Positions 48,138 to 59,379 of a stretch of DNA of 64,000 nucleotides are shown here, piece after piece; position 1 is the first letter of the stretch, and every line of letters begins with the position of its first letter. This stretch comes from Adineta ricciae (Eukaryota > Rotifera > Eurotatoria > Adinetida > Adinetidae). The stretch lies in NCBI GenBank assembly GCA_905250025.1, contig CAJNOJ010000018.1:496001-560000 (forward strand), in the 5' to 3' direction. The notes beneath the pieces were generated by a model. The model did no database searches. It was not told the DNA's origin and saw only the letters and a list, made by a program, of their open reading frames with translations. A program made the translations under genes and the position numbers.

Positions 48138-50284
48138 TTCGTCTACACTACTATTTACTTCTCTCAATCATCTAAAATATGAAATAAAAGCTTATCAATT
48201 ACTAACTCTCCTGTCGAAGTAACACACTCTAACACACTACTATTATTTCTTTTGTTGTAAGGAATGCACAACATATTGTAGTGTAACAAGAAGTACACCT
48301 GTTCATGTGTACATGAAAATAATGTGCGAAATAGCCAGCTCAGCAAAAAAGAAAAGAAAAGAAAACGAGGGCAGAATAAGAGAGAACATCGCGCGTTTTT
48401 ACGCCGCTTGCATATGCAAATATTCGACCTTCATGGTAGTTGCCTTCTGAATCTTTCGCTTTCTCTTTTACTTTTTTTTGTGTGCATATATATTCTCTTA
48501 TACGAAATAAATCGTCGTGTATATGATAGATCACCTTGACGGACAAAAAAAAGCCATGCTTGAAAGATAAAAAAGCCATCGCTGTGCGGTTTTCGATGAT
48601 TATTCACTTACTTTAAAATCAGAGGTATACCTATAACAATATAAAGAGTCGTCTTTCAATCGCATACTCTTAGATATTCTATCGATAACAATCAAAGGAC
48701 ATAAAACTATATCTACGATCAAACGTGTACTGTGACTTTATCAAGGTTCCATGTAGGATACATCGATACAACATGTATATAGCAGTGCAGTGATGCGCAT
48801 CGAAAAGTTAACAATGCAACTCATAAATCAATGAAAAATGAAAATGTATGAAGAGGAAAAAAGCTTAAAATATATGAAATATGCATCAGTAATTGCATCT
48901 ATATTATCAATACTGTTTTATACATGAACGCAATGTATCGAAATTGATAATAATGAGAGCGAAACAAATATCTAATTAATATTCCTTCGTATTTAATCAA
49001 AATAACTTATTTGTTTTTCGTTTCGATTTGCGGCAAGAAACACGATGTCTTCATGACATTCCAACCATAACTTTATTCTAATTTCAATTTTTTTCATGTT
49101 TTTGCACTTCGTCAATCCACGATATACACACCTATGCGCTTTTAAATCCTTCTATACACTGACTAATCAGTGTGTGTGTGTGTGTGTGCGTATATGCATT
49201 ACATATCGATAACCACTCGTGCCTTGATGTATCATGGCAATTGAATTCCTTACCTTGACCCAAGTCCTAATTAAGACCGTCTACCATTTGCTGTATCTGA
49301 CTAATGTGCTTAGACAAATCGCATCTGTTACTAGCATGAGTAATCGATCAGTCACATTTAAATGTTATTGTAGACCTTTACACTCGTCGAAAGAGTATTG
49401 AAGGTAGTGATTTCATGTGAACTTGTATGTAATCAACTAGTGATACGTTATAAATAATGTCATTCAATCTGACGATTTATTAAAGTAAATGAAATTCTTG
49501 AATACAAGAACGATGTTGGCGCTTTCGGTATGACACGTGAGAAGGATCGAAGATTTTGGTTAAATAATATTTAATAATTTCATGAAATATAACGAAAACT
49601 TTCTTCAAAGATTTCTCTATAATACAAGAGAAGAAAATATTTTCCCTTATATCCATCTGGTATTTCTATGAGAAAGCTATTTATAGACAAAAATCTATTG
49701 AGAATAAAACATAAGCATGGGGTAAACAATTTTCTCCCACTGAATACCTTTTTACTCCCATGTTGTCTTTCACAAGTAGTAACTTTACGAATACGACGTT
49801 TTCTATATAAAGGATCATTACAGCAACATCATTAAACAGATCCTAATTGAAGCATAATAATCAACTGTCTGTCAAAAACGTGTAAGTTATCCTTCGAGTA
49901 ACTCAGAAAAAGAACTGTCAAACTTCTGACGAGAAGTTTATGTCTGACATCCACATATTCCTTGTAAACATAATCAGGAAATCTAGACTTCGTTTTCTAT
50001 TTTCTTTATACTTATATATCAAATAATATCTAATCCAACACTTTTTAACTTTCTCCTCTCTGTCTTTTCTTTCTGTGCTGGTATTATTCATTGGTTCTTT
50101 TCGTCTACTGTCTATATTCGTACATCCATATAGAGCTATTAGTTTTGTTGCTTATTTCTTGTCCTTCCTCTTTTCTTCTTTGGAACAGATGCTGACAACT
50201 TCATAGATATAGACACATACCCATATAGTATCAGTGTCGACATAGAAGAAAAACACACAATTCAGTTGTAACTTTGTTTTGAAG
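48138..50284. other. Intergenic, 2.1 kb, with GT microsatellite
   Basis: A (TG)n tract lies at about 49170-49188. Otherwise the sequence is AT-rich with no supported gene. It should contain the divergent promoters of the proline-rich gene and STEAP. Confidence 0.5.
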
Positions 50285-51625
50285 ATGGCTGATCAACGCT
50301 GTATTGGAATCATTGGTTGCGGAAATATGGGCTTTGCTCTAGCTCGTCGTTTAATTCGTTCAGGTTTCACTGTGCTAATGGGCAGTCGAGATGCCAAGAC
50401 TCGACCACATATTAATGTCGAAATAACATCAATTATCGAATGTATCGAACGTTGTTCGATAATCTTCATTGCTATTCATCCTGAACATTATACAACAACA
50501 CTTATATCACCTCTAGACCAGAATCCAACATTATTCGACGGGAAAATCTTAATCGATGTATCTAATCATTTGAATAATCAATTACAAGAAGACGAATTAT
50601 CCAATGCTGAATGTCTTCAGGCAGGTATTCCAAAGGCATATGTAGTTAAAGCATTCAATACGATCTCCTCGTTTGTTATGGAAAGTACAACAGCAGGTGA
50701 ATCGCGCTGTGTTTTCGTTGCCAGTGATCATTCGTTAGCAAGAGAAAAAGTGATTAATCTCGCACGCGAAATGAACTTTGAATCATTCAATAATGGATCA
50801 CTCCGGACATCTCGTCATTTAGAAACCTACACACGATCGCTCTTTCCTCAATGGAAATTGCCAATCGTAATTGTATTATGTGTGCTATTTGTCTGGTCAT
50901 GTATTACCATCTATATGAGATTTATTAAGAAGAAAACTTCATGGAATCAAATATTCTTATATGTAATCAATGGAGTCTTATGTTCAAGTGCGATCACTTT
51001 ACTAGCGCTTGTTTATATGCCATCGAATTTAGCTTGTATATTTCAACTAGCGTATGGAACGAAAGACCGACGATTTCCCATTTGGTTAGACAGATGGTTG
51101 CTTTGTCGAAAGCAACTCGGCTTATTAACATATTTTATTGGATTATGTCATGTACTGATGACCTTAGTACTTATTTCACCGGCTTATTATTCTTCATGGT
51201 TTCATCCGACGTCTGTGCTTGTCTCGCCTGTACGAAACGAAACCAAATTTATTGTTCAACCCGGCCTTATGACATCTAAAGGAGAATTGGCATCGTTAAT
51301 GGGAATTTTAACCATACTTTCAATGTCATTGTTAGCATTAGCAAGTATACCAGCGATCGGAAATCTACTTAATTGGAAAGAATGGCGGTTTGTACAATCA
51401 AAACTAGGTACTCTAACGTTATTATTTGCAATTGGACATGTTTTTGCAATGGCAGTACCACGTTGGGTTACACTGAAATCTTGGAGAATAGTACTGACAA
51501 TCGGTTTTATTTGTGTAGCTCTTCCTGTGCTTACAATTCTATTGAAATTTATATTTTGGTTGCCTTGTTTTGATCGACCTATACGTCGAATTCGTCGTGG
51601 AGAAATCCGAAAACAAACAGTTTGA
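50285..51625 (+). CDS. STEAP-family metalloreductase
   Basis: STEAP proteins use NADPH, FAD and heme to reduce Fe(III) or Cu(II) across plasma or endosomal membranes. A single open exon gives 446 residues. The cytosolic F420-type oxidoreductase domain has the dinucleotide site GIIGCGNMGFALARRLIRSG, followed by MGSR. Further on are LIDVSNHLN and VVKAFNTISS, typical of STEAP2-4. The C-terminal ferric reductase-like domain has six membrane helices. The two heme-ligand histidines appear in YFIGLCHVLM and FAIGHVFAM, and RKQLGLLTYF and SKLGTLTLLF lie at the expected places. The presence of the oxidoreductase domain separates it from STEAP1. It is intronless, which is unusual here. Confidence 0.93.
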   Translation: MADQRCIGIIGCGNMGFALARRLIRSGFTVLMGSRDAKTRPHINVEITSIIECIERCSIIFIAIHPEHYTTTLISPLDQNPTLFDGKILIDVSNHLNNQLQEDELSNAECLQAGIPKAYVVKAFNTISSFVMESTTAGESRCVFVASDHSLAREKVINLAREMNFESFNNGSLRTSRHLETYTRSLFPQWKLPIVIVLCVLFVWSCITIYMRFIKKKTSWNQIFLYVINGVLCSSAITLLALVYMPSNLACIFQLAYGTKDRRFPIWLDRWLLCRKQLGLLTYFIGLCHVLMTLVLISPAYYSSWFHPTSVLVSPVRNETKFIVQPGLMTSKGELASLMGILTILSMSLLALASIPAIGNLLNWKEWRFVQSKLGTLTLLFAIGHVFAMAVPRWVTLKSWRIVLTIGFICVALPVLTILLKFIFWLPCFDRPIRRIRRGEIRKQTV

Positions 51626-52069
51626 ATAAGAACATTTGCGTATATTTTTAATCGATTTTGTCAATCATAGTTTGACCTTTGATAAATACGAAGTATGTAA
51701 CCAGATTACATAGATTAATCATAAATCATTGGAGACACAGCAGAAAAGCAAACAGATATTTGCGTTGTCATCATGAAGAATTTCAAGTTAAGATAAAACA
51801 GATGATAAATGGTTGAAAGAATAGCACTTAAAGAACAAACTTATCAGCATCTTAACAAGATGCAATTTTCTAATCTCAGTAAACACATACAAATAAGCCA
51901 GCTGTGGACTCAATTAGCACCGTCTAAGAACGTGCTGCATGTATCAATCGACACATTTCGAATTGAAGATAGACAGACGAGCATGTTCGTACTTTCATAC
52001 ATGTTAAGGCACAAAAGTTTATTTCATTATCTGTTTTTCAGATACCATCATCAGTTTGAAAAAGAAAAA
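51626..52069. other. Convergent spacer between STEAP and CNT
   Basis: 3' UTR sequence. A short plus-strand frame at 51809-52081 has no recognisable content. Confidence 0.4.
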
Positions 52070-54977
52070 TTAGGAAAATAATGTTGTATTTAATTTTTCC
52101 ACAGATTCGACTACCGCACGAGGTTCATAGAGCAGTCCTAAAAAGAAATTAATTCGTTCGCATTGAAAAAAAAACACAGAAGAATTCTTTTGATTTCAAT
52201 ACCAGCGATAGATGCTGTCATCAATGAAACCATGTTGCCACCGATTAAAGCTCGTGGTGCAATCTTAATTAGCGCTCGTCGACGTTGTGGTGCGAACACA
52301 CCTAGTGTAGCTAAAGCGATACCCATTGAACCAAAATTAGCGAATCCTAATGTGAGATTTCCATCAGTTATCAACGAGGAGAACTAGAAAACACTTACCA
52401 CACAGCGCATAAGTCAAAATAACGACAGAGCTATCCTGAAAATCAATTAGCGATGGTGATCAAATGAGTATTTCTAGCATGAAGAACATAAAACGAACTT
52501 ACATTCCATAACATTTGAGTGTTTGGAGGTAATGGAATGGTTCCATTCAAATACAATGGGAATGTATTATCTGCAATCCACTGGTCACGAAGACCACGAA
52601 TTTTACCAAGTTCTTGATAAGCAATGAACTGTTGAATAACCGTCAAATGGTTTTTAGATATAAAGAGAAAGTTATCCTTACTTCGTTTAAACTGACTTTG
52701 ATTCCAATCAATTTCGAAGCTAGCAGGCAATCTTTCAATGGTATGCCAATAATTAGAGCAAATGGATAGAAGAGTAGACCCAATATATACTGAAAATTAA
52801 CTTCTGGATAGTGAACAAGTGAAAAGAACCATGCAATTGTAACATCAAGAAAACGCAGAACACTAATGAAAGCAATTAGATTAGCAATTAAATAACCGCA
52901 AATTTTCAAGGCATTTCCAGCACCAGTCATCAATGCATCGATGACATTATGTTGATCTCTATATGAAAAAAAAACACACATTCTCTTCGAAATGATTTCA
53001 CTGAGAATAATACATACGGCAATGGGACATTCTTGACAGTTTCCCATGATGTCTTTGATTTGTGAGTTTCCGGTAACAAAAGTTTGGCAAATCCAAGTGC
53101 ACCGGGTGCCGCCATTACACTAGCAGCAATTAAATGATTGGCAGGAACTCCGAAAAAGATAAACGTAGCCAGAACCGATCCTATAGAATATAGAAAATCG
53201 ATTGAATGCTAGCAAGTTTAAGGTATCTAACCAGCCATTGTTGCAAAACCTCCAACAAGAACTGCATGAAGCTCTGATGTTGTCATTGTTGGTACCAATG
53301 GCATGATCATCAATGGTGCCTCACTCATTCCGACGAAAATATTCGCTGCGGCATTCATCGACTACAAATATATGATCCCTATGACTAAAAGATTCAAATT
53401 GTTAGAGTAGTTACTTCAGCTGCTGTGGTATTTAAACATTTCTGCATTAGCCAAGCAATTTTTCCTATGACATATTGCATAACACCCAAATAATAAAGCA
53501 TATTGATAACTGATCCGAGAAAGATGATAATTGAAGTGACCTTAGGTGAAAAACCAATGAATAAAAAGATTTCCAACTGAATTGCACCTACTTTGAACAC
53601 ATAGAAATGATCTTCATAACTTTCGCCAAAGACAAACACTGCTCCTGCCTCCGCATTACTAATAAATAAAGATAGAATGACTTCTAAACTCAAATAAGTT
53701 TACCTGATGAATTTTGAGACTTCTTTGCCGAGAAAATCAAAAAATTGAAAACCAACCTCAAGCCGAATGACAATCGCTGCTAAGAGAAATTGAATTATGA
53801 AAGAATAGAAGATCGTCTGCCATCGAATCTATTGTACAAATATTCCTCAATCATTTTTATCAACAATCACTGTCGTACCCACTCGATGAGGATATTTCGA
53901 ACCTAAAACACAACATTCCATAGATTTTATGTAACAAAGATATTCTCATACCGAGTGTTCCGAGAATAATCAATGTAAATACACCAATTAAAGACACATA
54001 GTTCGACCCTCGTCGAACCGTCAATCCAATATAAAGTGCAACCGCAAGGAAGACTAATATATGCCCAACCCTGTTCAACAAGAAGTACATTCGTGCAGTT
54101 CGTAACAAAATATTGACTTTACCAAGAAAATCGATAGAGTAACTCGATAAATCTTCTCCCTGAGATCGTACTTCGAATTGATTTAATTAGATAATCATGA
54201 GCACGATCCGCTGCATTTCCGAGAAATTTTTCCCATAGGACAATAAAAACTGCGAAAACAACGAGAATAAACAATGCAAATCCTGAAAATAGATAGAATT
54301 GGTTTGAATCATCAATTTCAATGAAGATTTTCATGAACTCTACCAGCATTTCCCGAGAAAATGTTTCCATCGATCGGAAAAGCAGGAGTTCCATATTTTT
54401 TCGTGTTCACAAAAGCGAAATAGATAATAAAGCCGATTAAGCATAGGACTTTCAATGCATAAACAACAATTTTCTAAAATGAACGATAAAAGACAAGATG
54501 CAAATGAGAAATAACTTTTCTTCATACTTTTCGTTTTGCGATCAAACGAACTAATCTATCGCGGACTTTTAATACCACTAAACCAACTTTATCTCCATCT
54601 CCTGTTAATTTTTCAAATCCAACATTATCCTTTTGATCGTCATTGTCATCATCATCATCATCAGCATGACCATTGTCATTTTTGTTATCACTTTCAGGTA
54701 AATTTGTAGTGATGATAACACCACTTCCCGTATCTGTTCGATCATTCACAAATCCGGAATTTTCATAGGTTTGAGATAGCTAAATGAAGTGTCAGCTGAT
54801 GTTGATCTTACGTTTAATTTCTTAAAATTACCTTCGCAGATTGAGTATCTTCAATTGGTGAGCGAAGTTTTCGCGAGCGAACTTCTTCTAATTCAAGAAC
54901 ATCTGGAGAACTTGTTACCTGGGAAAACGACACATTCAGCAACAATTTCTTCGTCTCAAATCACTAACCTTTGTCAT
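52070..54977 (-). CDS. SLC28: Concentrative nucleoside transporter (SLC28/CNT)
   Basis: CNTs are sodium- or proton-coupled importers of nucleosides at the plasma membrane. The gene starts with a 9-nt exon (54969-54977, MTK). It continues VTSSPDVLELEEVRSRK, then an acidic cytosolic N-terminus with DDDDDDNDDQKD. Membrane helices follow through many short exons. Family landmarks are SNAEAGAVFVFGE, VINMLYYLGVMQYVIGKIAW (matching VLYYLGLMQWVILKIAW) and MQKCLNTTAAEV. Then come ASVMAAPGALGFAKLLLPE, and FANFGSMGIALATLGVFAPQ with RALIGGNMVSLMTASIAG near the C-terminus (human GFANFSSIGI... APSRK). It ends with a short exon coding GLLYEPRAVVESVEKLN. The QTEAP-type core was not read exon by exon. Which of CNT1-3 it matches best cannot be judged. 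Confidence 0.93.
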
Positions 54978-55929
54978 TTAAAATTGTTCGAATGTATGCT
55001 TAGTGATTACTGATCAAAATAATGAAAGTAAATATGACATAAAAAAGAAATCTTTATCTCAAGATCGAAAACGAACACTAGAAGAGAAAAAACGCACGAA
55101 ACATAGAAAAGTTTTTTACTGTCTCTCCTTTCTCTCTTCTTTTCAATGTAATCCCATCTATAGATACCAGTATCTTTGACTACTCTTCGACTTGTCTTTT
55201 TTCCTTTTCTTCTTTACCTTTACTATATCTGATAAAATAATGTGAAGAACACAACGAAAAGCCTTTACACAAACTCGAAGATGCTTGATGAGAAATATCA
55301 GTTGACAGAATGTGTCATCCATGTTCTACATACTCCAAAATCAAAGAATATCACCACATAGATTTGTTTTATACGTTCCAATTTTCGTTTATTGTCGTGT
55401 TGTATTCAAGTGTAAAACTCTTTATTTTCTATCTTGCAATCATTGAAATAAATCACTTGAATACGCTGGACTTGTTATGTGCAAAGCAATTCTTCGTTTG
55501 AGTGCATTCGTACCTCAAGATTTCACATGATTGTAAACGAGAACATAGCGGTTTTTGTTGATACTCTGTTCAATTAGATGCATTATGGGTATTAATCTAC
55601 AAGGTTGAACTCCTTGCGATGCTTCTATAATGTCATTAGGTTTATCCAGTAACATTTATTTTATCGCATGTCTAGATGAGTTTTGTAAACTATATTTGCA
55701 TTCGATGATGTTACCGCTGATAAACCGCGCCGGTGCAAATCTTGTGAGACATTTTTTCCATCAAAGGTAAATATTTGAAATGAAGATCAATAAACAAAGC
55801 CGGTAGAAAATGAAAAAAAATTTTTACGATTTCGAAGGAGGTTTGTTGGCAACAATTTAAACAGAACAAAATGAAATATGCTTTTACGATCATTGAATTC
55901 GACTAATCGATCATTGAAAGAACTAATCC
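54978..55929. other. Divergent spacer, CNT and uncharacterised gene
   Basis: AT-rich sequence with no supported coding region. It is presumably the promoter area of both flanking genes. Confidence 0.45.
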
Positions 55930-57036
55930 ATGGTTCATGTCAATGCGAAAACTTTGCATCTTCACTATGAGCTAGAAAAGGGCGGTTATCGAGGTACTCA
56001 AAGAAAAATATCATCGCATAAACCATCGTTGTTTGCTTCATCTAGGTTTTGATCGGCGACATTTTCCGGAAAAACAACGAACTACTATTAACGATGCAAA
56101 TGTTAGATTTCGTCGCCGCACACAGATCTGTTCAGCACCAGCTTCGCGAAATATTGATGAACAATGGCGTCCACACGGTCGGCATATCGAACCTGTATAC
56201 ACAAAGTAAGTGCCTTTATTGAAAATGTGAATGAGAAGAGGAGGAGAAGAAGAAAAAAATCAATGAAATTTGACACAATCCTATCAAACATATAGCAGTT
56301 GTCGTTCTTTATTTGATTGTTTCTTCTTATGTAAATATCGTATCGCAGACGCTTTTTCTTTTCAATTATTCTTCTATTATTTATTAAAAGTTTCGGACCT
56401 GATTGGCAATCTCGTGTTCATTACACCGCTCCACCAGAACATCCAGACGGTAAACCTACCTTACCTGTTGCTTTTATCGAACGTAATATTCGCTTTACCC
56501 GGCCGCATCCACAAAATTGGCAACGTTCAATGAATGAATGGATTTACGTCACTGACGAATCAGTAGATCACAATCCAGCGAAACGAAATCTCTTTGCTGA
56601 TATACATCTTCGATCAATAGAAGATTTAGGAAATCAAGATATGCATATGTCACAAATTGGCCGTAAGAAACTTGTGTTCGACCGACGAAATGGTATACCA
56701 AAGAGATCCGAAGGTGATAAAACTTATCAAATCGTTGAAGAATCACCAGGTTTTCATAAAATTGGTACAACATTACCCGTTGTCGAGTTCGGACGTAAGA
56801 AAACGGAACATGTTTTTGTTAAAGCTGTTGTACCAATGACAAACGAAACAGTTCATGTTATCGACGAAAAAGAATTTGCTGAGAAACTAAAAAAACAAGA
56901 ACAGGAGAATATTATTGACGAAGTTGCTCAATTGGATAATTGGAAACCAGCGCCACGTGTATCAAGTGCATTTAAAGTATTGGATCTCGATCCGACTGAT
57001 AAACGTAATGGACGATACCGGCCACGTATACGCTAA
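55930..57036 (+). CDS. Uncharacterised basic soluble protein
   Basis: Three exons, 55930-55993, 56046-56205 and 56391-57036, join to 289 residues. The start context is good (CCATGG), with MVHVNAKTLHLHYELEKGGY. The second exon is basic, with TTINDANVRFRRRTQICSAP. The third begins FGPDWQSRVHYTAPPEHPDG and has TRPHPQNWQRSMNEWIYV. Later elements are VFDRRNGIPKRSEG and KIGTTLPVVEFGRKK, then a charged helix EKEFAEKLKKQEQEN, ending RNGRYRPRIR. No signal peptide or membrane segment. The many short Pro/Trp/Tyr elements and the flat, basic character are like microtubule inner proteins of cilia, but I recognise no family, so this is only a suggestion. Confidence 0.75.
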
Positions 57037-57060
57037 AGTTATTTATATTTTATTTTGAAA

Positions 57061-57066
57061 AATAAA
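57061..57066 (+). terminator. Poly(A) signal of the uncharacterised gene
   Basis: AATAAA 24 bases after the stop codon; the convergent KGD4 stop codon is 62 bases further on. Confidence 0.55.
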
Positions 57067-57127
57067 TTCATATCAAGGTTCTACATGATAGAAAGGGAGA
57101 ATCGATTGAAAACCAGAAGGTTTGAAA

Positions 57128-57555
57128 TCAAGTAAACCCACCAATCTGAGTAGACAGAGCAGTAAATTGAAGATAGAGAGGAATGAAAAGATTTCTTACA
57201 TTGACTAGGTCGATCTCATCTTGCGTTAATGGTTGTCGACGGTATTTTTGTGGTGTTTGAGAAAATTCTAATGTCGTCGATATCCCACTAGATTTGAATT
57301 GGTTATTATTTGTCGATGTTGGTGATGCAGATACATTCTCCGATTCATGGTGACCTGAGACAAAAAGATTGATTCGCTTTTTACTCAAAACTGTGCATAT
57401 TTACTGGATGAATGAGGATCTGTATGATTTGCACCATATCGAAAACGAATCACCGGAGCATGATGACGAAGGGCTTTCTACAAACACGAATAATAGAACC
57501 GGGACAAAAAAATCGATAATCGATTAACCTGAAGATGATTGATCATACTAGCCAT
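57128..57555 (-). CDS. KGD4: 2-oxoglutarate dehydrogenase subunit KGD4 (MRPS36)
   Basis: KGD4, long annotated as ribosomal protein MRPS36, tethers the E3 subunit to the mitochondrial 2-oxoglutarate dehydrogenase core. Four small exons give about 93 residues; human has 103. Exon 1 (57529-57555) codes MASMINHLQ. Exon 2 holds HHAPVIRFRYGAN, matching the human HTPLIRFPDR. The third carries a Ser/Asn-rich linker and the diagnostic TPQKYRRQPLTQDEIDLVN, matching human LPQKYRRKLVSQEEMEFI. The last, only 18 nt with the stop, codes IGGFT, equivalent to the human RGGPE end. It is convergent with the preceding gene, 91 bases between stops, and divergent from agmatinase. Confidence 0.9.
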
Positions 57556-57999
57556 AATAACAACAAAATCGGATTATGCAACTCTAAAGAAATACATAAA
57601 TAAATCTTATACTATCAATTATAAGTACATATGAACTTCATGGAGTAGTAGAGAACACCTAGAAAAATCTATTCACTGTAAGGTCTCAACGAGCGTTCGT
57701 CAGAAGAAAGTTATTCAGGTGCAAACAATATTCATTTTATTCATATTTCCATCAGAGAACTCAGAGTCCTCAGTAAATTGGAAACGATTTGATTGTGTAC
57801 TATGGTATTTATACCAGTCGGTCCGTTAATTATTATGACCGAACCGAATGCTTGCTGGAGATTCACAAGCCAATAGGAAGAAAAAATATTTTGCTTTCTT
57901 GCATTGATTGAGAAGGACATCTGGAATGAAAACATACTGATAAATAAAAAAAGTAAGTCGTATTTTTGTTTCTTTTCGACCTTCAGTACCCAAAAAAAA
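57556..57999. promoter_or_regulatory. Divergent promoter region, KGD4 and agmatinase
   Basis: 444 bases separate the two start codons. A GACCTTCAG splice acceptor at about 57979-57987 implies a 5' UTR intron in agmatinase. No core promoter motif stands out. Confidence 0.35.
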
Positions 58000-59134
58000 A
58001 TGTTGAAGACAATTCCCTCACGGTGTCTTACATTTGCGTATCGCGCATCATGTCGATGGAGATCTACTAAAACGACACACACTAGTGTATTATCAGATGA
58101 CCATTCTGAATTACGTGGTGATGGAGCCATTCGTCGAAGTGAACTATATGGTTCAACCGTTGAACAGACATATGCGGGCATTTTATCATTTCTTCGCCGA
58201 AATTACACTCGAAATTTGAAAGGTGTCGATGTAGCTGTAACAGGTATTCCACTTGACTTAGCAACGACCTATCGCCCTGGCACTCGATTCGGTCCGAAAG
58301 GTATTCGTGAAGCGTCTGTTCAACTCGGTGAATTGAAAAGTTATCCGGATGGACTAGAAATCTTCGAAGATTTAGCTGTTGTCGACTATGGTGATTGTTG
58401 GTTTGACCAAGGTCAACCGAAAAGCATTCCATTGGCCATCGAAAATCATGCAAAAAAGATCATTGATCGAAATGTTTTTCTCCTGTCATTAGGTTAACTA
58501 ACATTTTCTTCACTATACATTGCATTTTTGTTACGCACCTTTAGGTGGTGATCATTACATTACATATCCATTGCTAAAAGCTCATGTCGCTCGACACGGC
58601 AAGCCTCTGTCTCTTGTTCAATTCGATGCCCATTGTGATACATGGCCAGATAAACATCCCGACAGTTTGAATCATGGCTCTATGTTTTATTATGCTGTCA
58701 AAGAAGGACTCATCGATCCTAAAACATCTATCCAAATTGGTATTCGAACATATAATGATGATTTCATGGGAGTAAAAATTCTCGATGCAAATTGGGTTCA
58801 TCGGCATACGATTGAGGAAGTAGTTGCAGAAATTCAAAATCGAGTTGGCAATAATCCAACGTACTTAACTTTTGATATTGATTGCCTTGATCCAGCATTT
58901 GCTCCTGGTACAGGTACGCCTGTCTGTGGAGGACTAACAACAGCACAAGCGCTTGGAATTGTTCGCCAATTAAGATCGATTAATTATGTCGGCATGGATA
59001 TTGTCGAAGTTTCTCCACCTTACGATAATGCGAATATCACGGGTTTAGCAGCAGCTACTCTAGGATATGAGTTTTTGATTTTGCTGAGAAACAAGAAGGT
59101 TATTGATAAATCATTTACATTTGGGGGTCGATAA
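58000..59134 (+). CDS. Agmatinase / SpeB-type ureohydrolase
   Basis: Agmatinase hydrolyses agmatine to putrescine and urea using two manganese ions. Two exons, 58000-58492 and 58545-59134, code for 360 residues. The first 25 residues (MLKTIPSRCLTFAYRASCRW) are basic, hydroxylated and free of acidic residues, fitting a mitochondrial targeting peptide. Metal-site motifs are complete: LGGDHYITYPLL, QFDAHCDTW and FDIDCLDPAFAPGTGTP. The stretches NHGSMFYYAVKEGLIDP, IQIGIRTYNDD and YDNANITGLAAATLG are closer to E. coli SpeB (HGTMFYTAPKEGLIDP, EITALAAATLA) than to vertebrate AGMAT as I know them. That suggests bacterial origin followed by gain of an intron and a presequence. A related guanidino substrate is possible. 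Confidence 0.93.
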
Positions 59135-59176
59135 AAACTAAAAGTGCTTTTTCTTCTTTTCTATGATTGATTATTG

Positions 59177-59182
59177 AATAAA
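59177..59182 (+). terminator. Poly(A) signal of agmatinase
   Basis: AATAAA about 43 bases after the stop codon. Confidence 0.55.
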
Positions 59183-59379
59183 ATGTTCACCGTTTAAAGA
59201 TTCATCTGTGTACTACAAGAATAGCGATGGATATGTACGTACCAATCAAAAAGATACGAAACGAAATGTTCTACCTCTATCGAACGATTCCTTTGTTATG
59301 ATGTGCATCGAAAAGAAAGACTAACTAACTATTCGTGTACCGATATCTCCTAACGAACAAATACATCAATTTTCTTTAG

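Noticed and set aside
50941-51279. Second plus-strand frame inside STEAP
   Set aside because: It overlaps the STEAP reading frame completely and has no independent support.
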